Positions 32,258-42,400 of a DNA stretch of 61,409 nt are shown piece by piece. The position numbers and the translations under genes are program-made. The stretch is taken from assembly GCA_005798445.1 (NCBI GenBank), contig SYJG01000371.1, positions 1 to 61,409 on the forward strand. The letters run 5' to 3'. The DNA is from Planctomyces sp. Its GTDB lineage: Bacteria > Planctomycetota > Planctomycetia > Planctomycetales > Planctomycetaceae. Every line of letters begins with the position of its first letter. Within the stretch, counting starts at the first letter, position 1. The notes beneath the pieces were generated by a model. That model saw only the letters and a list, made by a program, of their open reading frames with translations, was not told the DNA's origin and did no database searches.

Positions 32258-35200
32258 ATGCGTTCACTCAATCCTTTTCGCCAACAATCTCTGTCTTGGA
32301 AAACACTGGGAACCGCGCGGCGGCAATCCCGCCCGCAAGTTCGAGCGGCTCAGGTCGAAAGTTTGGAAGATCGGCGCGTGCTGTCGTGCGACTATCAAGC
32401 ACTGGCGAATGAGTTCAAAACGCAGTTTGACACCGTTTATGCGGACCTGAAGAGCGCGGTCGCTGGTGCTGAGTCGATGCCGATCATCGGCGACAGCCTG
32501 GGTGAGGCGGGAAAGATCTTTGACAACTTGGCCAATGAGTTATGCGATGCGTTGAGCAACATTGATGACAATGTTCTTGAACCAGCGGTGCAGGCGTTGA
32601 TTGTGGGCGTGTTGCATGGCGGGCCGTTGGACATTTTGGGGGATCACGATGGCGACGGGGATATCGACAACGATGATGTCGATGTCGAGATCACTCACGA
32701 CGGCGACGAGTGTGCCATCGAGATCGGGATGCGGCTGACACGGGATTTTGCGTCGATTGACCTTGGCTTCGATGCGAAGTTCGATCTGGGGCTACCCGCG
32801 CTGCCGTTCAGCATCAGCACGACCGGCGGATTGACCGCGTCGGTGGGATTCGATTGGCCGGACTTTCGGTTCACGCTCGACAGCGACGACGGATTGATCT
32901 TCGATTTTTCGCCGACGACGGACCTAACGATCGACGTGACGGCCGGCTTGCAGGAGGGGACGGAGCTGACCGCCGACATCGGCTTCTTGCACGCGATGGT
33001 TACGGACGGCGTGACGTTGGAGGAGAACGACCAGACGACTCACTTGGAATCGGAGTTGGCGGTTGGGATCGACGTCGATTTGGGATTTGAGCAAGACGGC
33101 ACGTTCATGGTGGATTTGAATTTCGACGCGACAGCGGATGTCGCGCTGCACATCAACGCGATGATCAACCAGGATTTCCCGTCGATCTCTGGCGATTTCC
33201 TGATGCACTGGAGCGGCTTCGACGAAGCGGACTCGGCTCCGACGGTTGAGATTCGGAACATCACCGTGGATGTTGGCGGCTACATCAGCGACATACTCAG
33301 CCCCATCGTCGATGTCATTCAAGAAGTCGCCGAACCGATCAAGCCGATCGTCGATATCGTCACCGAGCCGATCCCAGTGCTGTCCGATCTGGCGCACCAG
33401 ATTGGGTTGGGGGATGTCACGTTGCTGTCGTTGTCGGAAGTGGCAGACGACTACCTGCCCAAGAGTGGCTACACGGAAATCCTGGAGATCGTGCAGATTG
33501 TCGTGCAGGTGGTGGATGTCGCGAACATGTTCGACAACCCGTCGGGGCCGTCGCTACTGGTGAATATCGGCGATCTGAACATCAGCAACGGCACGAACGG
33601 CGATCTGCGAAACAAGCCCGATGCGAAGAGCATCAGCGACGTCACGGTGAAGGACTTGACGGACCTTGTGGGCGATCCGGCCAACCTTGTCGATTTGCAG
33701 GAGGCGATCGAGAACAGCGACTTGCCGGTCGAGGTCAAAGAGCCGCTGACGGAAATCCTCGACCGCTTTTCCAGCGGGATCAGCTATTCGTTCCCGATCC
33801 TCGAAAGCCCGCTCAGCGAAATCTCGAAGCTGCTGCTTGGCCAGGATTCAACGCTATTTGAATTCAATGCCAATGCCCATCTGGAAGCGAACACCGAGAT
33901 CAAAGCGCCGACAGGACTCGGCTTTGACGTGGTCGTGCAGGGGAATTACACCCTCGATGCCGGAATCACGATTGGCTACGACACATTCGGGTTGCGAAAG
34001 TTCATCGTCAACGGCGTGAACAACAACGGTGGGTTTGACGGCAACGATCTGCTTGACGGGCTGTTCATCGACGCGGACACGCACATCTTCATGGACGGTG
34101 AGTTCGCGGCCGGGGCGGCGGTCGAGTACTTAATCTTCGAGGCGCAAGTTACCGGCGGCGTCAGCGGCGGTTTCCACGTCACGATGCCCGATGAGAACAG
34201 CATCAACGGAAACGACGAGCTTGGCTTCACGGACAACGATCCGCAGAAGATTCGCCCTTTCAGCGAACTGGGCGAGTGCCTGTTCGCCACGGACGGAGTC
34301 TTGACAGCCGGTCTGAAAGCGAAGATCCGCGTTGGCACGGACTTGATCGGCATCGAAGAAGAATTCGTCATCGGCGAAGTTGACCTGGTGAACTTCGACA
34401 TCGACTGCGTCCCGAATCCGTTCCAAGACCCGCCCGATCCGAATCTGGCGGAACTTGATCCGGCCACGGGAGTACTCACGCTGAATGTCGGAGCGCTCGG
34501 ACCTTCGCGAGCGAAATACGATCAGTACGATCCACAACAGGCGAACGAAAACTACCGGCTGGCGGTCGGCATTCCATTCGCGAACGAGGCGGTTCCTCCG
34601 AACGGCGGCGACTTCATCATCGTCTCGGCCTTCGGCATGTCCGAGCGATTCGCCGGGGTCAAAAAGATCGTCGCGAACGCCGACAACGGCAACGACACGA
34701 TCAAGATTCTCGCCTCGGAGAACTCGGCCGAATATCCGCTCACGGCGCAAGTCGAACTCAACGGCGGCGAGGGTGACGACTTGCTGATCTACGAAGGAGC
34801 CGGCGCGGCGACATTGCTGGGCGAGAGCGGCAACGACGGCCTGTTCGGCGGCAATGGCACGAATCTGATCTTCGGCGGCGCGGATCAAGACACGATCTGG
34901 GGCGGCGCGTCGAGCAACACGCTCAACGGCGGCGACGGCGACGACGTACTGACCGGCGGCAGCGGGCCGAACTTTATGGGAGCGATCACGCTCAACGGCA
35001 TCGCCCTGACGGAGGACGGCAACGATCAATTGATCGGCGGCGACGGCCCGAACTTCCTTCGCGGCGGCGCGGGGAACGACAACCTGCGAGCCGGTCCGAT
35101 GACCGACGATCTCGACGGCGATGAGGGTGACGATCTGCTCGCCGCCGGCGCGGGGAGCGCGAAGCTCGCCGGCGATCGGGGCGACGACTACATCACCTGG

Positions 35201-37852
35201 GAAGTTGGCGACGGAATCCCGATTTCGATCGACGGCGGCAACGACATCGAAACCAACACGCTCGGCCTGATCGGGACGGATGGAGTCGAATCGCTCGGCC
35301 TGAGCAAAGACCACTTGACGACTCGATTGAGAATTGCGGGGCTGATTTCGACGGTGTTCTTCGCGTCGCACATTCAAAACGTCGCGTTCGAGGGACTCGG
35401 CGGCGCGGACAACATCCTCGTCTCGCCACTGACGAACACCAGCGTCCGCGAAGTCGGACTGAACTTGGGCGACGTGCTCAAGCAGCAGAATCAACTCGGC
35501 GACGGAGCCGAAGATCACATCGTCGTGCATGGCCATCTGACCGCCGACGTGTTGACCGCCGAAAAGGAAATGGCGGTGATCCTGCCGGGGCAACCGGCGG
35601 TTCCGCCCAGCACCGTCGGGACCGGTCCGACTTACGGCGGGATCACGAAGATCAGCGGGATGCCAAGCTACACGATTCGTCTCGCCAACGTGCAGGACGA
35701 TCTGCTGATCGACACGCGCGACGGCAACGACACGGTCACCGTGAAGTCGATCACGGGACCGACTCGCATCCACAGCGGTAAAGGTGACGACACGATCAAA
35801 GTTCAGGCGTCCGATCCGGGAACTCCCGAAAGCCTGACCGAGCTGCCCGACTATCCCAACGAACTGCTCGTCGAGGCGGGAACCGGCTCGAACAAACTGA
35901 CGGTGAATCAAAGTGCCAGCGAGATTCCGCTGACCGTCGAAGTCACGTCGGCGAAGATCACCAGCGACCTGCTGCCCGGTGTGAATTTCATCGCAACCGG
36001 CGGAAACTTCGGCGGCGGAGTGCATCTGCTGACCGGTCAGTTCTCCGATGCGGTCAACATCCGCAGCACGTTGCCCGCCGTGCCGACGACGCTCGATTCC
36101 GGCGACGGCGGTGATTTCGTTCGAGTGGGATCGAACGCGCCGGACGCCAACAGCCATTTGGGGTTCATTCGCGGCCCGCTGTCGATCGAAACCGGTTCAG
36201 GAGAGAACCTGTTGCAACTGTCCGATCGCGGCGCGTTGACCGGAAATCAGAATGTCATCGTGACGGCCACTCAGATCGCTGGCTTCGCCGGTCCGTCGGA
36301 CAACATGGTCGTGAGCTACAACGCCTCGGCAGGGCAGCTCAATCTGTCGCTCGTCGGTTCTGATCTTGTCGGCGACCAATTCCGCCTGACGAGTCCCGCC
36401 GCAGCCACGTTGATCCTCGGCAACGGCGGCAACGACCAGTTCAAGATTGTGAGCCTGACGCAGTCCGCCGCAATCGCCGCCGGAGTCGGAAACGACACGG
36501 TCGAAATCGGCGCGCTGGTCAACAAGCTCGACGGCGTGCAAGCCACCGTGTTGTTCCTCGGACAAGACGGCCAAGACAAGGTCAACGTCAACGACAAGTC
36601 AACCGCCAGCGGCCAGACATTCAACATCGCCGCCGACTCCGTGCAGCGAGTCGGCACGGGCTTGATCAAATTCGACGGATCGACGGAAGTGATCAACGTC
36701 TCCGCCGGCACGTCCTCCGATCAATTCCAAGTGCAGTCACTGCCGCCGAGTCCGACGATCATGAATGTGGTCGGCAGCCAAGGACTCGACACGCTGCTCG
36801 CCCCGAACGCCGCGAACACGTTTGAGATCACCGGCAACAACAGCGGCAATCTCAACGGACGGTTGAATTTCAGCCAGGTCGAGAATCTCAAAGGTGGATC
36901 GCAAGGCGACACGTTCCGAGTGATCGCCGGTTCGCTCAGCGGTGAGGTTCACGGCGGCGACGGCAGCGACTTGCTCGATTACTCGCTGTTCGCCAATCAA
37001 GTGACCGTCAGCTTGCAGACGCTGTCGGCCACGGCGATCAGCCACATCAACAAGATCGAAAGCCTGAACGGCGGCACGTCCAGCAACACGCTGATCGGTC
37101 CGAACTTGCCGAACGGCTGGCAACTGACCGGCGTCAATGCCGGCACATTGAACACGATGGCTCTCGGCCCGATCACGTTCAACGCCTTCGGCAATCTGAC
37201 CGGCGGCACAAGCGTCGATGTCTTTCAGTTCGGCTCGGCCGGTTCGCTCACCGGGCGGATTCAAGATCAAGGAGGCACCGTCGATCAGCTGGACTACAGC
37301 CAGCTCGCGGGACCGGTCTCCGTCAATCTCTCGACGGGAGCCGCCAGCCGCGTGGCGTTGGGAGTGGCTAACATCGACCAAGTCTTCGGCAGCCTCGGTG
37401 ACGACCTGCTGATCGGTTCGTCCGGCAACAACCTGCTGCAAGGTGGCGACGGCCACGACGTGCTGGCCGGCCTGTCTGGGAACGACACACTCAACGGCGG
37501 CAACGGCCGCGACGTGATGATCGGCGGCAACGGCTTCGACCAACTCACCGCCGGCAGCGACGAGGATCTCGTGATCGGCAATCGCACGACCTACGACACC
37601 AACGTCTCCGCCCTGATAGCGATCATGACCGAATGGAAGAGCGCCTCGCTGATCTATCAGCAGCGCGTCGCCAACCTGCGAAACGGAGTCGGCCTGAACA
37701 ATCAATTCCCACTGAAGACCAACACGGTTTTAGCCGACTCAGCCGCCGACACCCTGCAAGGCCAAGACGACACCGACTGGTTCTGGGCCACGCTCAATGG
37801 ACTCAGCCAAGACACGATCACCGACCTGCTTGCAGGCGAAATCGTGAATTGA
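32258..37852 (+). CDS. Giant secreted calcium-binding (RTX-like) repeat protein with LExRxxLS-type N-terminus
   Basis: About 1,864 residues from the ATG at 32258. The basic N-terminus leads to QVESLEDRRVLSCDYQ at about 32-46, a version of the LExRxxLS motif at the N-termini of many large planctomycete exported proteins; no classical signal peptide is seen. Residues about 128-145 have a DHDGDGDIDNDDVDVE calcium-loop-like stretch. Residues 150-830 are beta-rich with no family I recognise. Two blocks of RTX nonapeptides follow: about 835-970 (NGGDGDDVLTGGSG, GGAGNDNLRAG) and about 1,710-1,770 (LLQGGDGHDVLAGLSGNDTL, NGGNGRDVMIGGNGFDQL). Between them are GTGSNKLTV-type and GDGGDFVRV-type repeats. 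Such proteins bind calcium outside the cell and often act in adhesion or the cell surface. A second protein with the same N-terminal motif follows 120 bases later. Confidence 0.85.
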   Translation: MRSLNPFRQQSLSWKTLGTARRQSRPQVRAAQVESLEDRRVLSCDYQALANEFKTQFDTVYADLKSAVAGAESMPIIGDSLGEAGKIFDNLANELCDALSNIDDNVLEPAVQALIVGVLHGGPLDILGDHDGDGDIDNDDVDVEITHDGDECAIEIGMRLTRDFASIDLGFDAKFDLGLPALPFSISTTGGLTASVGFDWPDFRFTLDSDDGLIFDFSPTTDLTIDVTAGLQEGTELTADIGFLHAMVTDGVTLEENDQTTHLESELAVGIDVDLGFEQDGTFMVDLNFDATADVALHINAMINQDFPSISGDFLMHWSGFDEADSAPTVEIRNITVDVGGYISDILSPIVDVIQEVAEPIKPIVDIVTEPIPVLSDLAHQIGLGDVTLLSLSEVADDYLPKSGYTEILEIVQIVVQVVDVANMFDNPSGPSLLVNIGDLNISNGTNGDLRNKPDAKSISDVTVKDLTDLVGDPANLVDLQEAIENSDLPVEVKEPLTEILDRFSSGISYSFPILESPLSEISKLLLGQDSTLFEFNANAHLEANTEIKAPTGLGFDVVVQGNYTLDAGITIGYDTFGLRKFIVNGVNNNGGFDGNDLLDGLFIDADTHIFMDGEFAAGAAVEYLIFEAQVTGGVSGGFHVTMPDENSINGNDELGFTDNDPQKIRPFSELGECLFATDGVLTAGLKAKIRVGTDLIGIEEEFVIGEVDLVNFDIDCVPNPFQDPPDPNLAELDPATGVLTLNVGALGPSRAKYDQYDPQQANENYRLAVGIPFANEAVPPNGGDFIIVSAFGMSERFAGVKKIVANADNGNDTIKILASENSAEYPLTAQVELNGGEGDDLLIYEGAGAATLLGESGNDGLFGGNGTNLIFGGADQDTIWGGASSNTLNGGDGDDVLTGGSGPNFMGAITLNGIALTEDGNDQLIGGDGPNFLRGGAGNDNLRAGPMTDDLDGDEGDDLLAAGAGSAKLAGDRGDDYITWEVGDGIPISIDGGNDIETNTLGLIGTDGVESLGLSKDHLTTRLRIAGLISTVFFASHIQNVAFEGLGGADNILVSPLTNTSVREVGLNLGDVLKQQNQLGDGAEDHIVVHGHLTADVLTAEKEMAVILPGQPAVPPSTVGTGPTYGGITKISGMPSYTIRLANVQDDLLIDTRDGNDTVTVKSITGPTRIHSGKGDDTIKVQASDPGTPESLTELPDYPNELLVEAGTGSNKLTVNQSASEIPLTVEVTSAKITSDLLPGVNFIATGGNFGGGVHLLTGQFSDAVNIRSTLPAVPTTLDSGDGGDFVRVGSNAPDANSHLGFIRGPLSIETGSGENLLQLSDRGALTGNQNVIVTATQIAGFAGPSDNMVVSYNASAGQLNLSLVGSDLVGDQFRLTSPAAATLILGNGGNDQFKIVSLTQSAAIAAGVGNDTVEIGALVNKLDGVQATVLFLGQDGQDKVNVNDKSTASGQTFNIAADSVQRVGTGLIKFDGSTEVINVSAGTSSDQFQVQSLPPSPTIMNVVGSQGLDTLLAPNAANTFEITGNNSGNLNGRLNFSQVENLKGGSQGDTFRVIAGSLSGEVHGGDGSDLLDYSLFANQVTVSLQTLSATAISHINKIESLNGGTSSNTLIGPNLPNGWQLTGVNAGTLNTMALGPITFNAFGNLTGGTSVDVFQFGSAGSLTGRIQDQGGTVDQLDYSQLAGPVSVNLSTGAASRVALGVANIDQVFGSLGDDLLIGSSGNNLLQGGDGHDVLAGLSGNDTLNGGNGRDVMIGGNGFDQLTAGSDEDLVIGNRTTYDTNVSALIAIMTEWKSASLIYQQRVANLRNGVGLNNQFPLKTNTVLADSAADTLQGQDDTDWFWATLNGLSQDTITDLLAGEIVN

Positions 37853-37972
37853 TGCGAATGAGTGTCGGGCAAACAAACGCAGCCACGATTTAGTGAGTGT
37901 CAGCCGCCTGGAAGCGTGTCTCGGTGATGCGAGCCAACGCGGACAAATTCTTCTCGAGTCTGGAGGTGTCTC

Positions 37973-38761
37973 ATGTTTCGTCGTGATTGGCTCAGCCGTT
38001 TGTGGAATGCGTGTCACCCACCCACCCGCCGAGCGCGCGGTTCGGAGCGATGTGGCGTTGCCGGTGAGGTTCTCGAGTTGCGCCAGTACCTCAGCGCGAG
38101 CGTCGGTCTGGCCCGTGATGGGCACACTTTGATCATTCGAGGTGACGATGCCGACAATCACATCACGATCACTCAGGACGGTCGGCGAGGTGTCGCAGTC
38201 GTCGCTGACGGCGTCGCGAGTTCCTTCTGGGGCATCGACCAGATCATCGTCGAAACCGGTGCCGGTCACGATGTCGTGGATGTCGAGTCTGTCGAGGGCT
38301 TGCCTCTGATCCGCTCGCTCAACATCGACACCGGTGCCGGTCACGACCGCGTGTCCGTGACGGTGGGTGATCCGACGGGGCTTGCCGATCCTCCTGATCC
38401 AGATATGCCGACCGACCAGATGCCGGTAATCCGCATCGACACCGGCGCTGGAAACGATGTCGTGGATGTCGAGACGGTCGAGGGCTTGCCCCTGATCCGC
38501 TCGCTCAACATCAACACAGGTGCCGGGAACGACCGCGTGTCTGTGGCGGTGGGAAACCGGAATGTCCTTGCCGATCCCCCCGATCCAGACATGCCGACCG
38601 ACCAGATGCCGGTGATCCGCATCGACACCGGCGCTGGAAACGATGTGATTGACGTGCGCTTGCGGCGCAACCAAGTGTTGCTCGACATAGACGACGGTCC
38701 TGGCAATGACTTGGTCCGCGTGGTGGTTGGCGGTCCGACGAGCATCAATGGCGGGACTTGA
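37973..38761 (+). CDS. Secreted repeat protein with LExRxxLS-type N-terminus
   Basis: Predicted 262 residues. After a basic N-terminus (MFRRDWLSRLWNACHPPTRR) comes GEVLELRQYLSASVGLARDG, the same kind of motif as in the giant protein upstream. The rest is built of TGAGNDVVDV and TGAGHDRVSV units like the RTX-related repeats of the giant protein. Two near-identical 62-residue blocks (from about residue 95) end in DPPDPDMPTDQMPVIRID. The protein stops soon after the third block begins, suggesting a repeat array that can expand or contract. It is probably exported and may bind calcium; function unknown. It ends 161 bases before the ECF sigma factor gene. Confidence 0.75.
   Translation: MFRRDWLSRLWNACHPPTRRARGSERCGVAGEVLELRQYLSASVGLARDGHTLIIRGDDADNHITITQDGRRGVAVVADGVASSFWGIDQIIVETGAGHDVVDVESVEGLPLIRSLNIDTGAGHDRVSVTVGDPTGLADPPDPDMPTDQMPVIRIDTGAGNDVVDVETVEGLPLIRSLNINTGAGNDRVSVAVGNRNVLADPPDPDMPTDQMPVIRIDTGAGNDVIDVRLRRNQVLLDIDDGPGNDLVRVVVGGPTSINGGT
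38255..38626 (+). repeat. 186-bp tandem duplication within the secreted repeat protein gene
   Basis: Units at 38255-38440 and 38441-38626 each encode 62 residues that differ at only a few positions (for example GHDVVDVESVEG against GNDVVDVETVEG). A third partial unit starts at 38627. The high identity points to a recent duplication. Confidence 0.85.
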
Positions 38762-38922
38762 AACTCCAACGGGACGCCGCTTTCTGTTCCAGAAAGCGGC
38801 GTCCTCGCGGGCGAGGGCACTGAGAATCACAATCAGCCGGTTGACCCTTTTCGCCGTGACAGATAGTGTCGCCATCCGACGCGGATTCGGAATGTCGATC
38901 CTGTTTGATCACGGCGGTGAGC

Positions 38923-39483
38923 ATGACGCTTGAAGACTCGGTCTCCAGTTGGGTGCAGCAAGTGAAGAGCGGGAATCGCGAGCCGGTTCGGCAGTTGCTG
39001 GACCGGTATCTGCGTTCGCTGATGACGCTGGCGGCGGCTCGGCTGCGGATTCAGCCGGCGCTGGCGGGTTACGAAGAAGATGTGGCTTTGAGCGCGATGA
39101 AAAGCCTGTGCTTAGGGGCCGAGCGCGGGCAGTAACCAGAACTGTCGGATCGCGATGACCTGTGGCGGTTGCTGTGCGTGATCATGATTCGAAAGTCGAT
39201 TGACCTGACTCGCAAGAAGCGGCTGGACCACGCATTCGGTGACGAGGAATTGAGTGCCTTTCTCAGCCGCGAGCCTTCTCCGGAGGAAGCGGCGGAGACG
39301 GCAGATCGGGTGCGACACCTGCTCGATCTGTTGGACGATTCGGAACTGCGGCAGATCGCCTTGTGGAAAGTTGAGGGGTGTTCCAACGAGGAAATCGCGA
39401 ACAACCTGGGATGCGTCGAGCGTTCGGTCGAACGCAAGCTGCGCCGCATCCGGCTGCTCTGGCAGAATGAAGTGACGGCATGA
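38923..39483 (+). pseudogene. ECF-type sigma factor gene interrupted by an in-frame TAA
   Basis: From the ATG at 38923 (GGTGAG box just upstream) the frame reads MTLEDSVSSWVQQVKSGNRE and continues with the region 2 features typical of planctomycete ECF sigma factors, up to SLCLGAERGQ, then meets TAA at 39133-39135. The same frame resumes at once with PELSDRDDLWRLLCVIM and a good region 4 (LDLLDDSELRQIALWKVEGC, NNLGCVERSVERKLRRIRLL) to a TGA at 39481-39483. Joined, the product would be 186 residues, normal for this group, and the TAA replaces what is usually an aromatic residue (a TAC or TAT codon would differ by one base). Either the gene is inactivated, or there is a sequencing error, or the stop is read through. 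The final ATGA overlaps the start of the kinase gene, so the two form an operon. Confidence 0.8.
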
Positions 39484-42400
39484 ATCTCATTGACGACCGC
39501 ACCGATTTCGACGACGCCTCCGCCGAGGTGGCTGAGAATATCGACGAAGCCTGCGATCGGTTTGAGCGCGAATGGAAATCGGGCAACGCACCACGCATCG
39601 AAAACTACCTGGACGAGGCGGAGGCGGAGCAGCGCGACGTCTTGCGGCAAGAGTTGTTGCGCGTCGAGCTGGCCTACCTGCACAAGCTGGGGCAGCCGAT
39701 CGCCGAGGATGAATATCTGGCGCGATTCCCTTCGTTGAATGCCGAATGGTTTCGGCGTGCGATTCAACGCTCGAAACCGAAACGCGAAACGCTGGCCGGG
39801 GTGCTGGGCGATTTTCAGTTGCAGTACGAGATCGGCCGGGGCGGCATGGGGTCGTTTACGCCGCGCTGCAAGTCTCACTGAATCGTCGCGTCGCGGTGAA
39901 GGTGTTGCCCTCGTCGGCGATGACCGACTCGCGTCAGTTGCGGCGGTTCCAGAATGAATCGCGCGCGGCGGCCTCGCTGCATCATCCGCACATCGTGCCG
40001 GTCTTCGCGGTCGGTGCCGATCGCGGAGTCAACTTCTTCGTGATGCAATTGATTGACGGACAAACGCTGTCGCAGCGAATCAAGTCGATCGGGTCCAGCG
40101 AACTCACCCGGACGGCGATGTCGCGGCCGACGGGCGATTCGAAGAGGGAGGGCGAGGCTCCCGCCGAGCCGCGAACGGCAACTGCTCCCGCCGAGCCGCG
40201 AACGGCGGATAAAAACGGCTCGGCGGGAGCCTCGCCCTCCCGGACCAGTCCCGCGTCGCTGAGCATCGAGCAATACCGCGAGGTCGCTCGGCAAGGGATG
40301 CAAGTGGCTCAGGCGCTCGAACACGCGCACTCGATGGGGATCGTGCATCGCGACGTCAAACCGAGCAACCTGTTGATCGACCGCGCGGGCAAGCTGTGGG
40401 TCACCGATTTCGGATTGGCTCGCATCGCCAACGACCTGAGCATGACGATCAGCGGTGATGTGCTCGGCACGCTGCGGTACATGAGTCCCGAACAAGCTCT
40501 GGCAAAGCACGGGCTGGTCGATCATCGGACGGACATCTACAGCCTGGGAGTCACTCTGTACGAGTTGCTCACGCTGCGTCCGGCCATCGACGGCAAAGAC
40601 CGAGGCGAGATTCTGCACAAGATCGCCTTCGAGGAACCGCCCGAACCGCGCCGAGTCAATCCGCACATCCCGCTCGATCTGGAAACGATCCTGCTAAGGT
40701 CAATCGCGAAGGAGCCGCATCTGCGCCATCAGTCGGCCGAAGAGTTGGCCGACGACCTGCGTCGATTCGCGGACGATCAGCCGATCAAAGCTCGGCGGCA
40801 AACTCGCTGGCAGAGTTTCGTGCGCTGGCAACGCCGCAACCGAGCACTCTCGGCCGCGCTGGCGTTGACCGTCGCCGTGATCGTCGTGGCCAACGTGCTG
40901 ATCACCTGGAAATGGAGCGAAGAGCGCTTGGCCAATTCCACCGCGCGGATCGCCGAGCAATCGGCCAAGCGTTCGGAACGGCTCGCTCGCGATGCCGAGC
41001 AACTCGCCAGACACGCGGAGCTGCAAGCGACTCAACGGGCGGATGAGTTGCAGCGCAGCGTGTACCTGCAACAGATCGCGCGCAGCGAGCAGGAGTGGTG
41101 GAGCAACAACGTCGGCCGAGCGGAACAGATTCTAGATCGGTGTCCGCCGGAACTGCGGCATTGGGAGTGGGGCTATTTGAAACGGCTCTGCAATTCGGAG
41201 ATTCGATCATTCGTCGCCCATGACGGACCAATGTTCGCGGTCGCATACTCACCGAACGGCCGGACGGTCGCGGCGGGTGGACAATCAGGAAAGATTCATC
41301 TGTGGGACATTCCAACGGGTACTGAGCGAACGCTGTTGGGACACAGCGCCGGTGTGCAATCTGTCGCGTTTAGTTCCGACGGACAGCAGATGGTTTCCAC
41401 TGGGTCGTCTTGGGCAGAGAAGATTCCAGGCGAAGTGAAAGTGGGGGATGCCACCTCGGGACAGGAACTGGAGACGTTTCCGATCGAGAAAGGAATCAGT
41501 GTGACGGATGCGAAGTTCTCGCCGGATCGGCGTTATCTGGCAGTCCCGTTGTGGAATACCGCGGTCTGGTTGATCGACATGGAAACCAAACAGATCAGCG
41601 AACTCAGTGGCTATGGTTCGAGCGTCAAGACGGTCGTTTTTTCGCCAGACAGTCGGACGGTCTTTGCGGGTGGATGGGGTGGCAAGATCGTCGCCTGGGA
41701 TGTCGCGACGCGGAAAATCACCAAGACATTGCTGGGCCACACCGGGGATGTTGTCGGACTGGCGGTCCATCCCAACGGGAAGCTGTTGGCCTCGGCGAGC
41801 TGGGATCACACGATCCGGGTGTGGACTCTCGACCTGCCGGCCGATCCCAAGCCGCGGGTCTTGACCGAGCATTCCGGGATCGTGAACGAGGTGACGTTTT
41901 CTCCCGATGGAAGTCAACTGGCCTCAGCGGGTGAAGACGGTGCCGTGAATGTTTGGGAGACGAAGTCGTGGAAAACGACAACCACTCTGCGCGGTCACGA
42001 TGGCGTGGTGCATCACGTCTCGTTCAGCCCTGGCGGCAAATCCGTCGTGAGCACGGGGCAGGACGGCCAACTCAAGCTGTGGGATCTGACTCGTTCACAA
42101 CTGGGCGTGGTGGCGACGGGGACCGGACAACTGCAACGCAAGGTGGTGTTTCGCGCGGACGGTACACGGTTCTATGTGTCATCGGTCTCGCTGCCAGCTC
42201 GCGATCCTGACGGCTATGTGACGTCGCATGACTCCGACACGGGAAAACAACTCCGCGTGATCGGCCGCCGCCCTGGTGGCTTTCGCACGGTGGCCGCTGA
42301 TCCCGATGGCCAGTTTGTCGCCGCCGATTCAGACATCGATATTCAACTGTGGGACGCAGCCACCGAGAAGCCGCTCAGAGAACTCAAAGGCCACGCCAGC

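Noticed and set aside
34130-36157. A 675-codon open frame on the minus strand inside the RTX-like gene
   Set aside because: It runs antisense through repetitive GC-rich coding DNA and encodes a biased Arg/Ala/Val-rich product without domains or a good start. The plus-strand protein has clear repeats.
37739-38875. A 378-codon minus-strand frame over the 186-bp repeats
   Set aside because: It mirrors the repeats of the plus-strand secreted protein and has no start signal or family features.
39133-39135. TAA reassigned as a sense codon in this organism
   Set aside because: Many other genes in the window end in TAA, TAG or TGA at the expected C-terminus, so a code change is not supported.
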